From Litomosoides sigmodontis (lineage: Eukaryota; Nematoda; Chromadorea; Rhabditida; Onchocercidae), in the NCBI GenBank assembly GCA_963070105.1, contig OY718805.1:2803501-2867500 (forward strand): a DNA stretch of 64,000 bases. The letters are read 5' to 3'. Below, piece after piece: positions 1 through 13,203 of the stretch. Position 1 is the stretch's first letter. Each line of letters begins with the position of its first letter. A program made the translations under genes and the position numbers. A model generated the notes under the pieces. The model had not been told where the DNA came from and did no database searches. It worked only from the letters and a program-made list of their open reading frames with translations.

Positions 1-3000
1 GACATCCAATATGGTACACGTACAGTTACACAAATGTGAGTTAAAAAAAAAAATATTTACCAATTTAGTGAGTAATATTTTTTAACAAAAATTTTTTGTT
101 TTCTTTTTTAAAATTAAATTATTGTTTTATTTTAGAAATGGATACTTTTAAGGAAAATGAAAAAGATTGAATCTAAAATTTTACTGTTAGTAATAGAAAG
201 TTGAAACAGGAATTCAAGAAGATTTTAGTTTAGAATGATTTTTGATATATTTTTGAGTATGCCGTTGTTATCAATAATTGTTTTCTTTAGGAATTAAGCT
301 TGAAAAAAAAACCATTCCTCAAAAATTCTCATTTTTAAAAAAATTTTTTTAGAAAAAAAACGAGAATTAATGATTTAAATGAATTCCGATACGCATTTTA
401 TATTTTAGCGAGTGAGGAATAACTTTAGAAAGTAATTCCTATGCTTATGCTATGCTTTTGTTATATTAGTCAAATAAAATTTAATAAAAATTTTCATTTT
501 TAAAATTGAAATTGCCAGCATACTCCACTCCATCTCTTTTCCTTCCTTCCACCTTTCTCTCCCTCTCTCTCTCCCTTTCTTCCACTCTTTCTGTTAGCTT
601 CTTGAAAATGTTCTATCTATGATTAAATTGTGCAATTTCATTCTGATAAATGTATATTACCTCAGGGAATATTCATTTACACACACACATATGTATTAGT
701 GACATATTTCACCTCAAAATTAACACAATCATCCAAAATTTGATTTAAAATTGTCATTCAAGTAAACTCCGTAACTAAAATAAACTCTTTTACAAACATA
801 CACTTCCCTCGCTTTCACGTTTTCACGAAGGATTGATGATGATGCGAATGACGACGGGTGAGGATGAGTGATGAAAAGAAATTTTGTTGCAGCAGCAATG
901 CGAGGGTGACAAATGCGCATGGCGCCCAATTTTCGAAGCGCAATTGATATTCTCAGAGATAAAGGAAGAGGGAGAGAGGAGGTGATGTGATGATAAACCA
1001 ATCGCAACCATCCATCATTAATCCAAAAAGCGAATGCGACAAGTTATAATTACAACAATTATAATTATGTGAATTGCTATGAGACTGTGAAGATTACGGT
1101 ATCGTAATTTTCGACGAAGAAAAATTGTAGGAAAAACATGTCAACATATAGGCTAGTAGCTTGAAAAATAAATTTTAGATTAAAATCCTTAGCTAAAATA
1201 TACTAGTTTGTTTTTTTTTGAAGCTTACAATTAGCTCATAGTTTTTAAGATGATGATTTCAAGTGTCAAATTTGTTAGAATAAAAACAAATTTTTAATAA
1301 CTTTTTTATTTCTATTCATTTATTGCAAAATTTTCTAAAATTGTATTGCAATTACTACCGGCAAATTTCGATTGCTCGATTGTGTGCAGCTGTTTCGCTA
1401 CCGGTAGCCTTGAGAAGGGATAATAGCGGAAATGCAAAATTCAACGACCATTCTTTTTCCATCTGAAAAATGAGAGAGAGAGAGAGAGAGAAAGAGGAAG
1501 AAAGGGATATCAATTTGTTACAATTTATATAACATATAATCTATAGTTAAAAATTTTTTAAAGCTAAAAAATCAACTGTTTTTTTTCATTAATCGTTTGT
1601 TTTTTAATTCAACCGGTTTATTTGACATTAAGCTTTTTTTTTGCATTAAATTAATTCAACAATTTGAAATGGTGGAAGCGAATGATACCTGTTGCATATG
1701 AGCATCTTTACATCTCAACACACAATGCGGTACGTGCATTGAAGCATTAGCATTTAATAAAAACCAAATGCAAGCTATTAGTAATTCAAAGGGCATTTCA
1801 ACTTCACAATTTTTTGTAATTTCAACTTTAAGAAAAAAGTTGAAATGATTACAATCTGAAAAGAAAAAAGCAACAGCTATAAACCAATTTTGTTTACTTC
1901 GTTGGCAAATATTAGAATATGCGTGAGATTTCGTAGTAATAATAACACTGATAATGATAATATATCTATCAGAAAGCTATCAATGTGTGAGATGGCCGTG
2001 ATAGCTGTATTCTTACTTACTTAAAATAATGTTTAATTGTAAGAATGGCAAAGGTACATTTCGCCAAAGCTTAGTTTTAAATTGAAATACATTTCAAACT
2101 TTGGTATACTCTTTTAAATTTTAATTCTTTTGAATTTTTGAATGTAATTGAAAAAACTGAACTTTTGAATGTAATTGAAAATGTTTTCCAATTGCATCAC
2201 CTTAAATGCATTAAAAGCGAAGAAAAAAAAAATAAAACAAATCAAAGGAATATATTCAACGAACAGCCAAAAATGACTGAGTAAATATTAAAAGGAAAAA
2301 ATCGAAGCAGAATAGATGAAATTACAGGTAAAATGTGTGAATAATAAAACGAAAATAACAAGAGTAGCAAGTTAAAACATAAAATTTTTATGAATAAGTC
2401 AGAGAAATTTGTAAAATCGTATTTAGGCATAAATGTAAGTAGACGTGCGTAAAAGGATATTTATTTGAGCCTAGGAAGAAGAGGTAAGTAAATGCTGACA
2501 GAGCCTAAGTCTCATTTGCAGCAGAAGTAGTAGGAAGGCCAAAAGAGCCCGCCTTTAAAAATGATATGCATTTTTGTTTAATCCTGTCAGATTTAAATAG
2601 AATTATTGGTGAGAAAAATTCATCATCTTAATGAGTTACACATGTTTTCTTTTCCCTCTTTCATCAAAAATTATTTTTAAACGATCAATGAACAGCAATC
2701 AGCAAGTTATGATCGTTTCTGATTGCGAAGATAGACATCAATGAAAAGCAAAATTACATGAAATTTGAATTTGTTAAAAATCTTGTAGTGATCAATTTAA
2801 ATGTGTTAATTGATTAAAAAAAATAACCTGCAGCTATCTATTTGTAATTTTGAAAATTTCTCCTTTGAAGGAGAACATGCAAGTTGATCTAATTCAAAGC
2901 TGTATTATGTAAATAATGAATTAGCATAAGATAAGCTAATGGTTAGCTGTTAGAATTTTGGTTTAAAATTAAAATGTTTAAATTTGTGGAAAAATTTTTA

Positions 3001-4838
3001 AAAATAAAAATCATTTGGAGGAAAAAAATGACATTTTTTTGTTGCAATAGTATTTGATATGATAAGCATCAAACTAACCATCAAATTCGCCTTTAATCTA
3101 CCGCTATAGCAATTTTGATTTAGGTGCTAATGAAAAGTAGCATTAACAATAAAACTAAAATTTATTTTTTTAATAACAAAACGATTTAGTTGGCGGCCTA
3201 AAGTTTCATTCATTCAACAGCCTATTACTAACTGACAGCTATGTTTTAATTTGCAAATGTGTTGAAAAATTTTTTCATGTTGTTTAGCTAGTCATTGCTT
3301 CACATAGTTGAAAATTTTAGTTTAAAATTACGTAAATGATGCGTTAGATTAATGATTCCGAGAAGCCTTAGAAGTGTAGGAACTGAAATGACGTAGTGCA
3401 TTAGAGTAAATTTCCTAATTAGTTCAAAAAAAAAAAGAAAATTCAATTCCCTTGTCAATGTAGTACAATGAATTGTTGTTTTCCATCCACCATATTATTC
3501 AAATTGTTTCGCAAATAGTCCGATATTTGTTGACAATTGTTGTAGACATTTTAAAAAGAAAACGAATATTAAATTTCTTGCTTATTTCAAATTTAGAACT
3601 TTTCAATCCATATAAGCTTTGAATTGATGGATAAAATCGATGATTATTCTTGTCTTCCCTCTCAACTATCAATTCACTCTTTGCTAGTTCCTGCTCTCCG
3701 AGAGAGCTAGATGGTTATTAGTTAAAAATTTCACTCGTTCACTTGAGATGTTAAATTTCGGAATTTGGAAGTAATATATATAGCCTTTTGCTTCAAACAC
3801 ATAAATGTATGTGAGTGGAAACATCGATTACTGAAAATTTTCATTTGATAATGTGTGGTGAAAATTAATCAGTCAAAAAAAGAGAAGTGAAGATAAATTA
3901 ATTTAAGTTGTAATGAAATGATGAACCACTGAGGAAAGGATAAGTTTTATTAGTTCGATATTTTTAAATTCAATTTCTAAATAGTTTTAATGTCTTAATA
4001 TATCCTCAATTTAATGCTTCAATATATTAGCATTTTTTATTAAAACATAAGCATAAAAATAATTTAAAATGTTTATAACCAGTTGATTTTGTCTCCTTTG
4101 CCAGTAATTTGATGCTATAATTCTATGAAAATTGAGGCAATGAATTCTCTAATTCCATAAATTTTCATCATTTTTTAAAGTAAAAGCTTCTCAAATTTCT
4201 GTTTTCACGTTACTTTCCGAGTACTTCAAATTAAGAGACAACGTGTAGTGCTAAAATAAGCATGAAATTGTCTATTAAAATAAAATTGCATAGACGTCGG
4301 ATTTTCATAATGAGTGCGTGATTTTGGACACGGCGGTCTGTTGCTTTTTTTTTCCGGAGCGGTAATTGCCCACATGAGGCTTCTTCCGTGATACGTTGCG
4401 GAAGGATTGTTTTAGTTGGCTCGTTTATGTGTGGAAGTTCTTAAAAGATGATGCATCTGTATGAAGATGTGGTAGTGTATGCAAAATGTTTTTTTTTTTT
4501 ACTTGTTATTTTTTTTCGGTGATAAAATTTCAATTTCTCATTTCTAGTAAGAATTCCAGAAAGGGAGCTGTAGAGAGCTAATAATACCATGAGTTATGGA
4601 AAGATTTTTTTTGAGAAAAGAGTGACATAAAGTGTTAATTTTCTCTTTTTGACAGCTTAGATTTTTACTGTGGCATGTGGTTCTGAGTAGCAATGTTGGC
4701 ACGTCTTACTGCATCGTTTGGTTATATCGGATATATCCGTTTGGCTTGCCGCATCTGTACAAAAGGTATAGTCGCAGAATGTTGCATAAATTGCTCATTT
4801 TTTTACTTGAAATTCTCATAGAATTTGCAGGATCTGCT
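1..4838. other. AT-rich non-coding region upstream of dUTPase
   Basis: No reading frame here has protein-like composition with splice signals. The open frames on the minus strand near 730-1,010 and 2,240-2,430 are short and have no recognisable similarity. A GA dinucleotide run lies at about 1,470-1,497. A GC-richer stretch at about 4,315-4,435 lies 400-500 bases before the dUTPase start and could hold its promoter or a non-coding 5' exon. That is inference only. Confidence 0.6.
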
Positions 4839-6077
4839 ATGTCACAAGATAATGCTGCAATAACTTCGCTTGAAAATGTCGTGCAGGAGGCAGAAGATCC
4901 GGCATTAACAAGGAAGCGAAGAGTGGACATTACTCCTGTCTTAAAAACTCTAATTCCAGAGGTAATATTTTTGGATTTTTAATTGCGTATTTTTTCTGTC
5001 GCTTAAAGTAAAACGATTTTAATTTTGGCTGTGATTTTTGGAAGATTTTGTTATTTTATTCTAACTCCTTGATGCTCCGAGAGTTGCTTCCTAATGGAAG
5101 CATTGCTCTTTATTTTTTTTAATTCTTTTTAAAATTTGAATTCGAAGAACGATGATAAGAATTTCGGTGTACAAAGTGCTTGAGTAACCTCAATTACATT
5201 CTTAATTATTGGTTATGTCGCTATTAAATAATCAGTTAGTGATCACTTAACGTGCAAACTTGCAATTCTGTAAAAATGTATTTCTATTGGGATCAGAGTT
5301 TTGGATTGGATTGGATTTCTATTTCTACTGGTAGTCTGTTAGGAGTTTCACCTTTATATTAATGGTTTACCACTTCTTTCAGGTTGTTTCTTCCATAGAA
5401 ACGGAGAAAAAATGTATTTATTTCAAGAAATTATCAGAAAACGCCCAAATTCCAACTTATGGATCAGAATGGGCAGCTGGGGCTGATCTGTACAGTGCCT
5501 ATGACTGTGTGGTACCAGCAAAGGGTAATTTTTTCTCGCTACTCAACTGCTATAAAATTGATCTTAATAATGTAGTTCCTTAATTTCAGTGCATGATCAC
5601 CATTTTATAACTATGTACAAAATGAAGTAAATACTTAAATGAACTCTTTAGGTAAAGCTTCGGTTGGAACAGACCTAGAAGTTGAAATCCCTCGCGGTTA
5701 TTATGGTAGGGTAGCGCCGCGCTCAGGTCTTGCCGTGAAGAAATTCATTGATGTAGGTGCGGGAGTTGTTGATTCGGATTATAGAGGCCACCTCAATGTG
5801 GTGCTTTTCAATTTCGGTAGTGAAGATTTCCAAGTGAGTTTGCAAAAACAATTATCCACAAGAAAAAGCAATTTTTTTTAGTTATGCAGCACAGTATTAT
5901 TCGGTATTATTTTAGCAAGTTGATATGCATGATAAAATTAGAAATTTCTAGGTGAAAAAAGGCGACCGAATAGCTCAGTTGATCTGTGAAAAAATTTCTC
6001 ATTGCAAGTTTGTCGAGGTTAAGATGCTGGAAAAAAGTGGACGTGGTACAGATGGATTTGGCTCAACAGGTGTTTAG
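4839..6077 (+). CDS. dut-1: dUTP diphosphatase (dUTPase), trimeric type
   Basis: Hydrolyses dUTP to dUMP and pyrophosphate, keeping uracil out of DNA and supplying dUMP for thymidylate synthesis. Exons: 4839-4961, 5383-5524, 5652-5833 and 5952-6077, all GT-AG with matching phases, giving 190 residues. All five family motifs are visible: AGADLYSA (about 73-80), [10 protein letters not shown] (107-116), GVVDSDYRG (126-134, with the catalytic Asp region), GDRIAQLI (153-160) and the C-terminal lid [10 protein letters not shown] (180-189). The first 50 or so residues precede the core and are poorly conserved in the family. The start chosen lies 8 bases after a TTTGCAG that could accept a spliced leader. 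The same frame is open upstream to 4677, so a longer protein is possible. An AATAAA at 6237 lies 160 bases past the stop. Confidence 0.95.
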
Positions 6078-6236
6078 TGTTTTGGTGTTTAGCATTTCAA
6101 AAAATGGAACCGACATTTTCCGAATTATTAATGCATAGATTCTGTTTTCTTGTACGTTAAACTTGAGTTTGCCTTATTTTGTCAGACACTGGTTGTCCAT
6201 TTCAAGGTCTTTACATTTCCATCTTGTGCATATTTT

Positions 6237-6242
6237 AATAAA
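6237..6242 (+). terminator. possible polyadenylation signal of dUTPase
   Basis: AATAAA, 160 bases downstream of the dUTPase stop codon and the first canonical hexamer after it. Position and sequence are the only evidence. Confidence 0.45.
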
Positions 6243-8305
6243 ATTTATGTCTTTCCTTGTTTTAAGAAAATCTCTTCTACCAAGCAAGTGCCAATGCATT
6301 GCTTTTTGATTTCAGTCACTACACATTGCATATTTATGTTAATTTTGTTGGTCTAAAGAAGCTTTATGATATGAATAGTTATGTCAGCATAATTTTCTTT
6401 GCCACTAAGTTTGAATTCCATTCCTATTCGATCTCATAGTCCCGTACGTTTGACTTTTTTCGACGGGAACAAATGGCGTTTACTGTTTAGCAATTGTGTT
6501 AACGCTTTTAAGTTTGTTGTCTTGACAACTTTTTGGCCCATACATGATATGTGCTTCCTGGTTTCTGCACAATATATTGTAATTTTTTATGAAAGTAAAA
6601 ATGTGAAACATTTCGTTTGCATTTACAGACAGAAACAAATAATTTGAAAAAGACTTGAGAATTGAGTTCAAACTTAATGTACTAGAATTATTAGACTAAC
6701 TGCTTTCTTCTTTTCTTATCTACCAGCAGAAACTTAATGTAACTTTGATTTTCTTACTCCTAATATAGTCTAAGTGGATTTAGACCCGTTGAACAATAAT
6801 CTAATAATTTTTATGACTGTCATACATAATACATTTCCCTCTCTTTTTCTCCCTTTATGCAGTGCCATAGCGGCTCATACTTCAGTATAAGATTTATGAC
6901 AGCGATGATGGAATGCAGACTTCGTCGAAACATATCGTTTACCTTGATTTAATAAATCAGTCAAATGTTGCTTGTGATTATGGTTGAAGTGAATTAAAGA
7001 CGATGCTTATGTTGTCAAGAAAGCGACACTTGAAGGAATCATTTCTCTCTCATTTTTAATTTTTTTCAATAATTATATACATGCAACATTATCGTACTGT
7101 GCATTTGCACATGTAAATTTACATACACAAGTAATTGAATACTCAATTTTCTAATATTTAATTCTTGTCTCTCCAAGAATTAAAATTAGAAAATGAAGTA
7201 GTAATAACGAATATTGCTTGACACAAAATTCTTTTCCTTTTTCTTTCTATGCTGCAGTAGTTTATTTGCTATTAAATTCTATCGGTTAAATAAATTGCTG
7301 GGCAGTTTTTTGTGTTTTTTTCAACGAAAAGTTTAAGAGAGAGAGAGAGAGAGAAAAAAGGGAAGATTGAAAATATGTTATGAATTTCGTTGTTATTTTT
7401 CATACATTGAGTTTCTTTTATTCAAACTGTTTAAATCTTTTTTGAATTGTTTTAAATTTAAACAATTAATTAAAGGCAAATAATACTACTGAAATCAGTG
7501 TGTTTATAGTTCGTTATAAATATTAGAATTTTTTAATTACAAGTTATAATTACTTTTACAATTTGTGAATGAATGAATTTCATTTCATTTTGAATGGAAG
7601 AACAAAAATCAAAAAACTTTGAAACATTCGTATGTGTTAGAATTTTTCTACCTTTCTACTGGAAAAGGAAAATTTGTTTACAACGTAGTTTATTTGCAGA
7701 ATAAGTAGAAATGGATGAAATCCACGCGTCTCAAAATGCTCGCAATTGTATTTCACTAGCCTCTACACTCATTGTTACGCTTCTTACAAATAAATTCACT
7801 TAATTAATTAATTAATTAATAAGTATATTTATCATTATTACTTTTACAATGAATAAATATTACACATTTGTAAGCACTTATGAGCAATTGTCGGATTGAT
7901 TACTTTTAGGCAATTATGATTGTTATCATCTTCAGATTAAATTATCAATTATAACTTACATTTCTTGAAGCTCCCGTTTTGTTTCCCAGAATAGCCAAAA
8001 GTTAATTTCATCAATTTTTTCCAATTAGTAATTTAGCTATCAAATATGATGTGGAAAATTCTGCAGCGCATTCTTTGTTGCAAAAATTTTCAAGAATTTA
8101 TCATAAATCTTTAAAACTTTCGCATTTTTTTCACTGTTACTGTCTATTTATTTGCTAGTTTAATTTATTAAAAGAAAAAATGAATTAAATGAAGCGATGA
8201 ATGGAAAGTGACATTTTTTTTTTCGAAATTATTACAGGCCTAAAATAAAGTAGCCTAAAATTTTGCAACAAGGAAATGAACGAATTTTCAAAAGTAAACT
8301 CCTCC

Positions 8306-8606
8306 AAGTGTACTTCCACCTATCATCATCCAATGATAGCGGCAACGATAATTGAAGAGCAAACTTAGCACCTTGAAAAGTAAACTTTGCAATTGTGAGA
8401 AATAATTAGTGTGATGTGCAATTAATAAATCGAAATTTTCTTTTCCACCTATTTATGGGATTATGGAAATTCTTCAGGAGGTAATTGCAGGGTTGCATAT
8501 TAATCAGTGATATTATGACCTGAACCGCCAGAAGTGGAGTGAAAATATTCTCATTCATGTGAAAAGCTTCTTTTGACCTAAAAAATTCGGCTTTTTTTGC
8601 TTCGCA

Positions 8607-8637
<31 letters not shown>

Positions 8638-8807
8638 CTTGACCTTTCTTCTTGCTGAAAAAATGTAAACACATTAACAGCTTAAACATTATCACACACA
8701 TGTCTTTTATTTCATTCACACAAATGTATAAAATGAAATAAAGTTTTGTGAATTCTAAGTGTACTTCATTTCCTCCTATCATCATTCAATGATAGCGGCA
8801 ATGATAA
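8306..8807 (+). repeat. Pair of diverged direct repeats about 450 bases apart
   Basis: A segment beginning AAGTGTACTTC and ending TGATAGCGGCAAnGATAAT occurs at 8306-8352 and again at 8757-8807. The second copy has a few extra bases near the start and single-base changes. The shared core contains an ATCATCATyCAATGAT near-palindrome. Two copies only; it could be duplicated regulatory sequence or a fragment of a dispersed repeat. Confidence 0.7.
8611..8638. repeat. CT/GA dinucleotide microsatellite
   Basis: An almost pure run of CT repeats. Comparable GA or CT runs occur at about 1,470-1,497, 7,337-7,353, 15,577-15,598 and 52,060-52,090. The Arg-Glu rich reading frames over this run on the minus strand are a by-product of the repeat. 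Confidence 0.9.
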
Positions 8808-11800
8808 TAGTAAGTTTAATCAGTTTTTATCAAAATTTGATTTTATCTAACTCATTTTTACTTTTAAATCACAGCATTTGTTAATTTTAATTTTTATTTT
8901 TTACAATTTATAAAGAATGAATTTAGTCAAACAGTTATATCCATTATTTTTTTATGCCATAGCAAAAGAGTGGTATACTGTAGCTGTAATTACAATTAAC
9001 AATTTAATGTAATTGGCAAAAGAAGTAGTTGGGAAATTCGCTACCATATCTTCTACAGCATCATTATTGTATGGTATAAATTTTTACAAATTAAGCAATG
9101 ATCAAAAAAAAAACATCAAAACTAACCGATTGTTGGCTGTAAAATTTGAAACATTCCAACTAGATAAAATTGCATAGAACTTTACCTCAGTTCATTTACG
9201 ATGGTGAGAAGTGTTCTTCCTTTTGTTTTACTGTAAAATTTAAAGAAATTTCAAATTAAACAAAAACAAAGTAACAAATTTGGACGAGAAATTGAGATGG
9301 AAATAGGCGTTTGAAAATGCTAGAATGATCGAATTATTTCAAAATTGATTTCAAATAATTCTTTTAGTTATTTTTCTTCTAAATTTGCTATTTCTGCCAT
9401 TTTTTATAATACAAAATATTGTAGTGTTGTTTTACTCAATTTGCTTTAGAGAAAATGCAAATTTTAATGTAAAATTCCGCTCACTTAGGCTGGAACGAAA
9501 GTATTCCAATATTACGTTTTCTTAAATCTCCTTAATAGAAATAGCTCTTTTAATTTTACATATTAATTAAAAACGCCGAAATGATGAAGCTGCAAAATGC
9601 TTATAAACAAAAGATGGTGAAAAATTAGTGTTTTGAGTAAATTGTGATAAATTACAGTATCATTTCAGTTTCGATCAAAATTCACCGAAAATTTTCGAAT
9701 TTCGCTAAAGTTGAAATTGTAAATTTAAAATTGAAAAATTCTACTTTCATCACGTATTGCAATAATTAACAACTGCATAATTATTGCAAAAAAAAATTTG
9801 AATTTCCCAACACTAATATCTTCACCGAAAGTAGTCGTCAATTTCCTCTCATTTCATCAATTTGCAATAATAATTTTAAATTTTAAATCAAAGTTTGCCC
9901 AAACATTTATTTAATTTATCATCAATTGTAAAAATTAGCATTTTTTTTATACAAATAAAAATTTTCCTATTTTTTTTTAATCAAAAATTTGTAAAATTTC
10001 ACTTTTTTTTTCTCGTTGAGGAAAGCAAAAGTTGTCGTTGCACAATGTGTAGCGAGCAATGTAACAGACAGAAATTAAGGAAATAATTTATCATTTCAGT
10101 TTAAGCGGAGGACATAAAAAAAAAAAGAGAGGGAAAGTTTGGAATGTCACACCGAGCCGAGGAGAGGTTTTGCATGCTTCAAGTGATGGATGAATGGACA
10201 GGCCGACGTGGACGCGGACACGGATGCGGACGGACGAGCGGATGCACTGATGAAATGTTCGAGGAGAGAGCGGAATGAATGAGTGGGATAGGACAGACAA
10301 GTTGGAAGGAACTATTATCCTTTGGTCATCGCTAGCCAACAGAAGGAGTGTTACTAGTAGTAGCACACCTTTTGACCGATCTCATTTCATTTTAGTTTTT
10401 TCTTCATGGAAATTAAAAGTAATTTGAAAATTTCTCAAGGTTAAAGGAAAGAATTAAGCACATTTTAATTTGTGATCAGTCAACAGAACATAAATTTTGT
10501 CTTTCTTCCTCATTGTACTTGATATCTGCTAAGGAATGATATTTGGGTTGTTTCTTAGAGTTGTTTTTTTTTTCAGGTTTAACTAAAATGGTTTAAAAGA
10601 TTGAAAAATTTAATCCTATTAAGAGATTTTGTGATAGCTATGGATAATCGAATTAGAGTATTAAGGTGGAATTTTTCCTATTTTTGCAAAATTAATCTTT
10701 GCAATTTGTTCTTGAGCTCCTTTGGCAATTCTTATTTTCATATTTCTTCAATTTTTTTTTTTAAATTTAAAATTAACTTCAACTCTTACGTAATCATTCT
10801 GCAATCGTTTTGGTTTATGGTAATGTTACATTATATTTCAAATGGTTGCTAAAAATTTTGGCACCGTTTGAAGATGAAAAAAAAAGTGCCGCGTAATCTG
10901 AAATCAGTAAAATGAATGATGACGTTAACAACCGGTTGTTCAATTTATTTTCACTCCACTGACGCTTCATGTCACTCTGCTTATTCCTCTATCATTCAAT
11001 TTGAACAAAATAGTTACAAAAAAAATCCTTTTAAAACTTAATTTAAAAGAATTCTAAACCACAAGTAATTAAATTCCTTGTGAAATTGTTAATTTTTCCT
11101 AAAACGATCCTAAATCCTAAAAACGATTTCTTCTTCAATTTGCATCGGAGAACTGAAGAAAATTTCGATAAAACATTTCAAATGGCACTAAATTACACCA
11201 AATTCAAAAAATGTCGTATTAATTTGAATATTCTAAGCAGCAAATGATTAAACAGTCTTCTTGTTATTGCACTATATTTTTTGTAATTTAAAATTAAAAA
11301 TTTTTTGACAATTGCGCCTACGAAAAAGGGATAGAATTCGTTGATGCATTTTTTGTTTTTCCTTTTAATTTTATCAAATTCGGAATGATTAACACTTTTT
11401 ATTTCAACTTTCTTTTGTTAAATTCATTTCTGCTCATTAATCTTGCACTAAAATTTAACTAATTATAGAATGAAATGATTGATAAAAATTGTATGAATAA
11501 ACAAACTGACAGTATAGATATGCTAAGTTAATTGGATTAAAATTAAATTCTTACAAATAATTGAAGTAACGTTCGAAGTGCTTTTGCTTTGTTAAACTTT
11601 TTCAATGTATTACAACATTTAGTACTCTCTGTACCACTTTTATTTATATTGCATACTACTATTTATGAATTAAATTCTTACACTGCTTAAGACTGAGAAG
11701 TCAAATATGCATACATCGATCGATTTTCAAAATCATTAACGTACTGTTAAATTTTAATTTCAATTCAAATGTACTTTTTGCATTCCTGAATGTTGAAATT

Positions 11801-12937
11801 TCATAATTTAAAAGATTTAATGTAACATTTAAATACTACAAAGGAAGTATTTTGTTAATTTAAATGTTATTTTATGAAAACATTGAGGGCACAATGTGTA
11901 ACATTGTTTATTTCAATTCATTCCTAATATCAAAATCCATCATTTAGAGAGGTCAAAGCGAACACTTCCCCCCACACCACTAAGGAAACATCTGATGGGC
12001 GGGTCATCCGCAATCACTTTCAAAAGTAATATTAAATCATCCTCCGTCAATGGTCACTATGATCTACCCCATTAATTATCCACTTGAAGTTGCAGATAAA
12101 GGTGTGGAAAAATGCCCGTCCTCGATCATTGTCATCGTGTCCTCTGGTCATTCTGCTGTCGCAGATCTGTTTTCATGAAGAAGTGATGCAAAAATTGGTA
12201 TCACAACTTGCAACTATGTCATTAACTTCTTACCTATCCGTCCAGTCATTAATGTTTGTTCGTCCATCGCATACCTCTCTTCCTACCTGTACCATTAATC
12301 ATTCATACATCCATTAACTTCGCAACAAGTTAACATCTCCTTTTAGCGCTGCAAACCATTTGATATTTATTTTTCATTTCACACATCACTTCTCCTCACC
12401 TCCCACACCACACTTACATATGACAATTTAAATTCCGTCAACTTTCCCTAATGCAAATTCTCAAAAATTCAAGCATTTTTCATCCTTCCAATACCGTAAA
12501 CGAATACACAAACAAACAATTTATGATGATAATAAGGTTGAAACCAGAATAATTGAATTAAATATTAGTGAAATTGTTTTGCGAATTTTAGAATAACCTT
12601 AAATAACAATAACGACATAGGCGACACAACGTATTGCATTAGCTAACGCTTTTTTTTTGCTTAGCCGATGATAATTAATATAAACTGGAAAAGAGTAGTA
12701 GGTTTGTGAAGTGATTTATAATTGAAGTAATCGATTTCGAATTGTTTTTGAAAAATTAACCAATAATATAAATGATTTGTAATTGGACTTATAAATAATT
12801 TTCCGCGTTACTGCCTTTTATCACTAAAATTTTCCGCATCACTGTCTTTTATAACTGTATTTTCAGATTGAATTCGGTACGAGCAACTACAGTCTTGCAA
12901 TTTGAAGCACATTACCACTGTAATTAGTTGGAGTAAA

Positions 12938-13190
12938 AATTAAGTAAGGAACAAGTCAAACTTAAGCAAAGAATAAGTCAAAGTTAACTAAGTGTGAATC
13001 GAAATTAAGGAATAAGTCGGAATTAGACAAAGACAAATCGAACTTAAGCGAGGAATAGATTGGATTAAGTAAGGAATAAGTCGGAATTAGACAAAGACAA
13101 ATCGAACTTAAGCGAGGAATAGATTGGATTAAGTAAGGAATAAATCGAACCTGAAAAGGAACAAATCGAAATTACAGAAGGAATAAATCG
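12938..13190 (+). repeat. Degenerate minisatellite with a recent 64-base duplication
   Basis: Short related units of the type AAGgAATAAgTCGaAaTTA recur through this stretch. Inside it a 64-base unit starting GGAATAAGTCGG is present twice without change (13009-13072 and 13073-13136), and a third copy begins at 13137. The array ends about 13 bases before the candidate first coding exon of the E2F gene. It has many in-frame stops, so it is not coding. Confidence 0.85.
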
Positions 13191-13203
13191 AGAAGAAAAA
13201 AAA

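Larger units (their letters stand above)
6078..12930. other. Non-coding region between dUTPase and the E2F gene
   Basis: I find no convincing coding exon in these 6.8 kb. The open frames are short and built on AT-rich or GA/CT-rich simple sequence, for example around 7,337-7,353 and 8,611-8,638. The region holds a duplicated 47-51 base segment (8,306 and 8,757), a GC- and CpG-richer block at about 10,100-10,380, and a less AT-rich stretch at about 11,950-12,330. No function can be assigned. Confidence 0.6.

Noticed and set aside
8406..8785. Minus-strand Arg-Glu rich frames
   Set aside because: They exist only because of the CT dinucleotide run at 8611-8638.
10091..10366. 91-codon minus-strand frame in the GC-rich block
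   Set aside because: It has Leu-rich, low-information composition with no acceptor, donor or recognisable motif; kept only as a possible regulatory block.
12084..12317. 77-codon plus-strand frame
   Set aside because: No splice sites in phase with neighbours and no recognisable domain.
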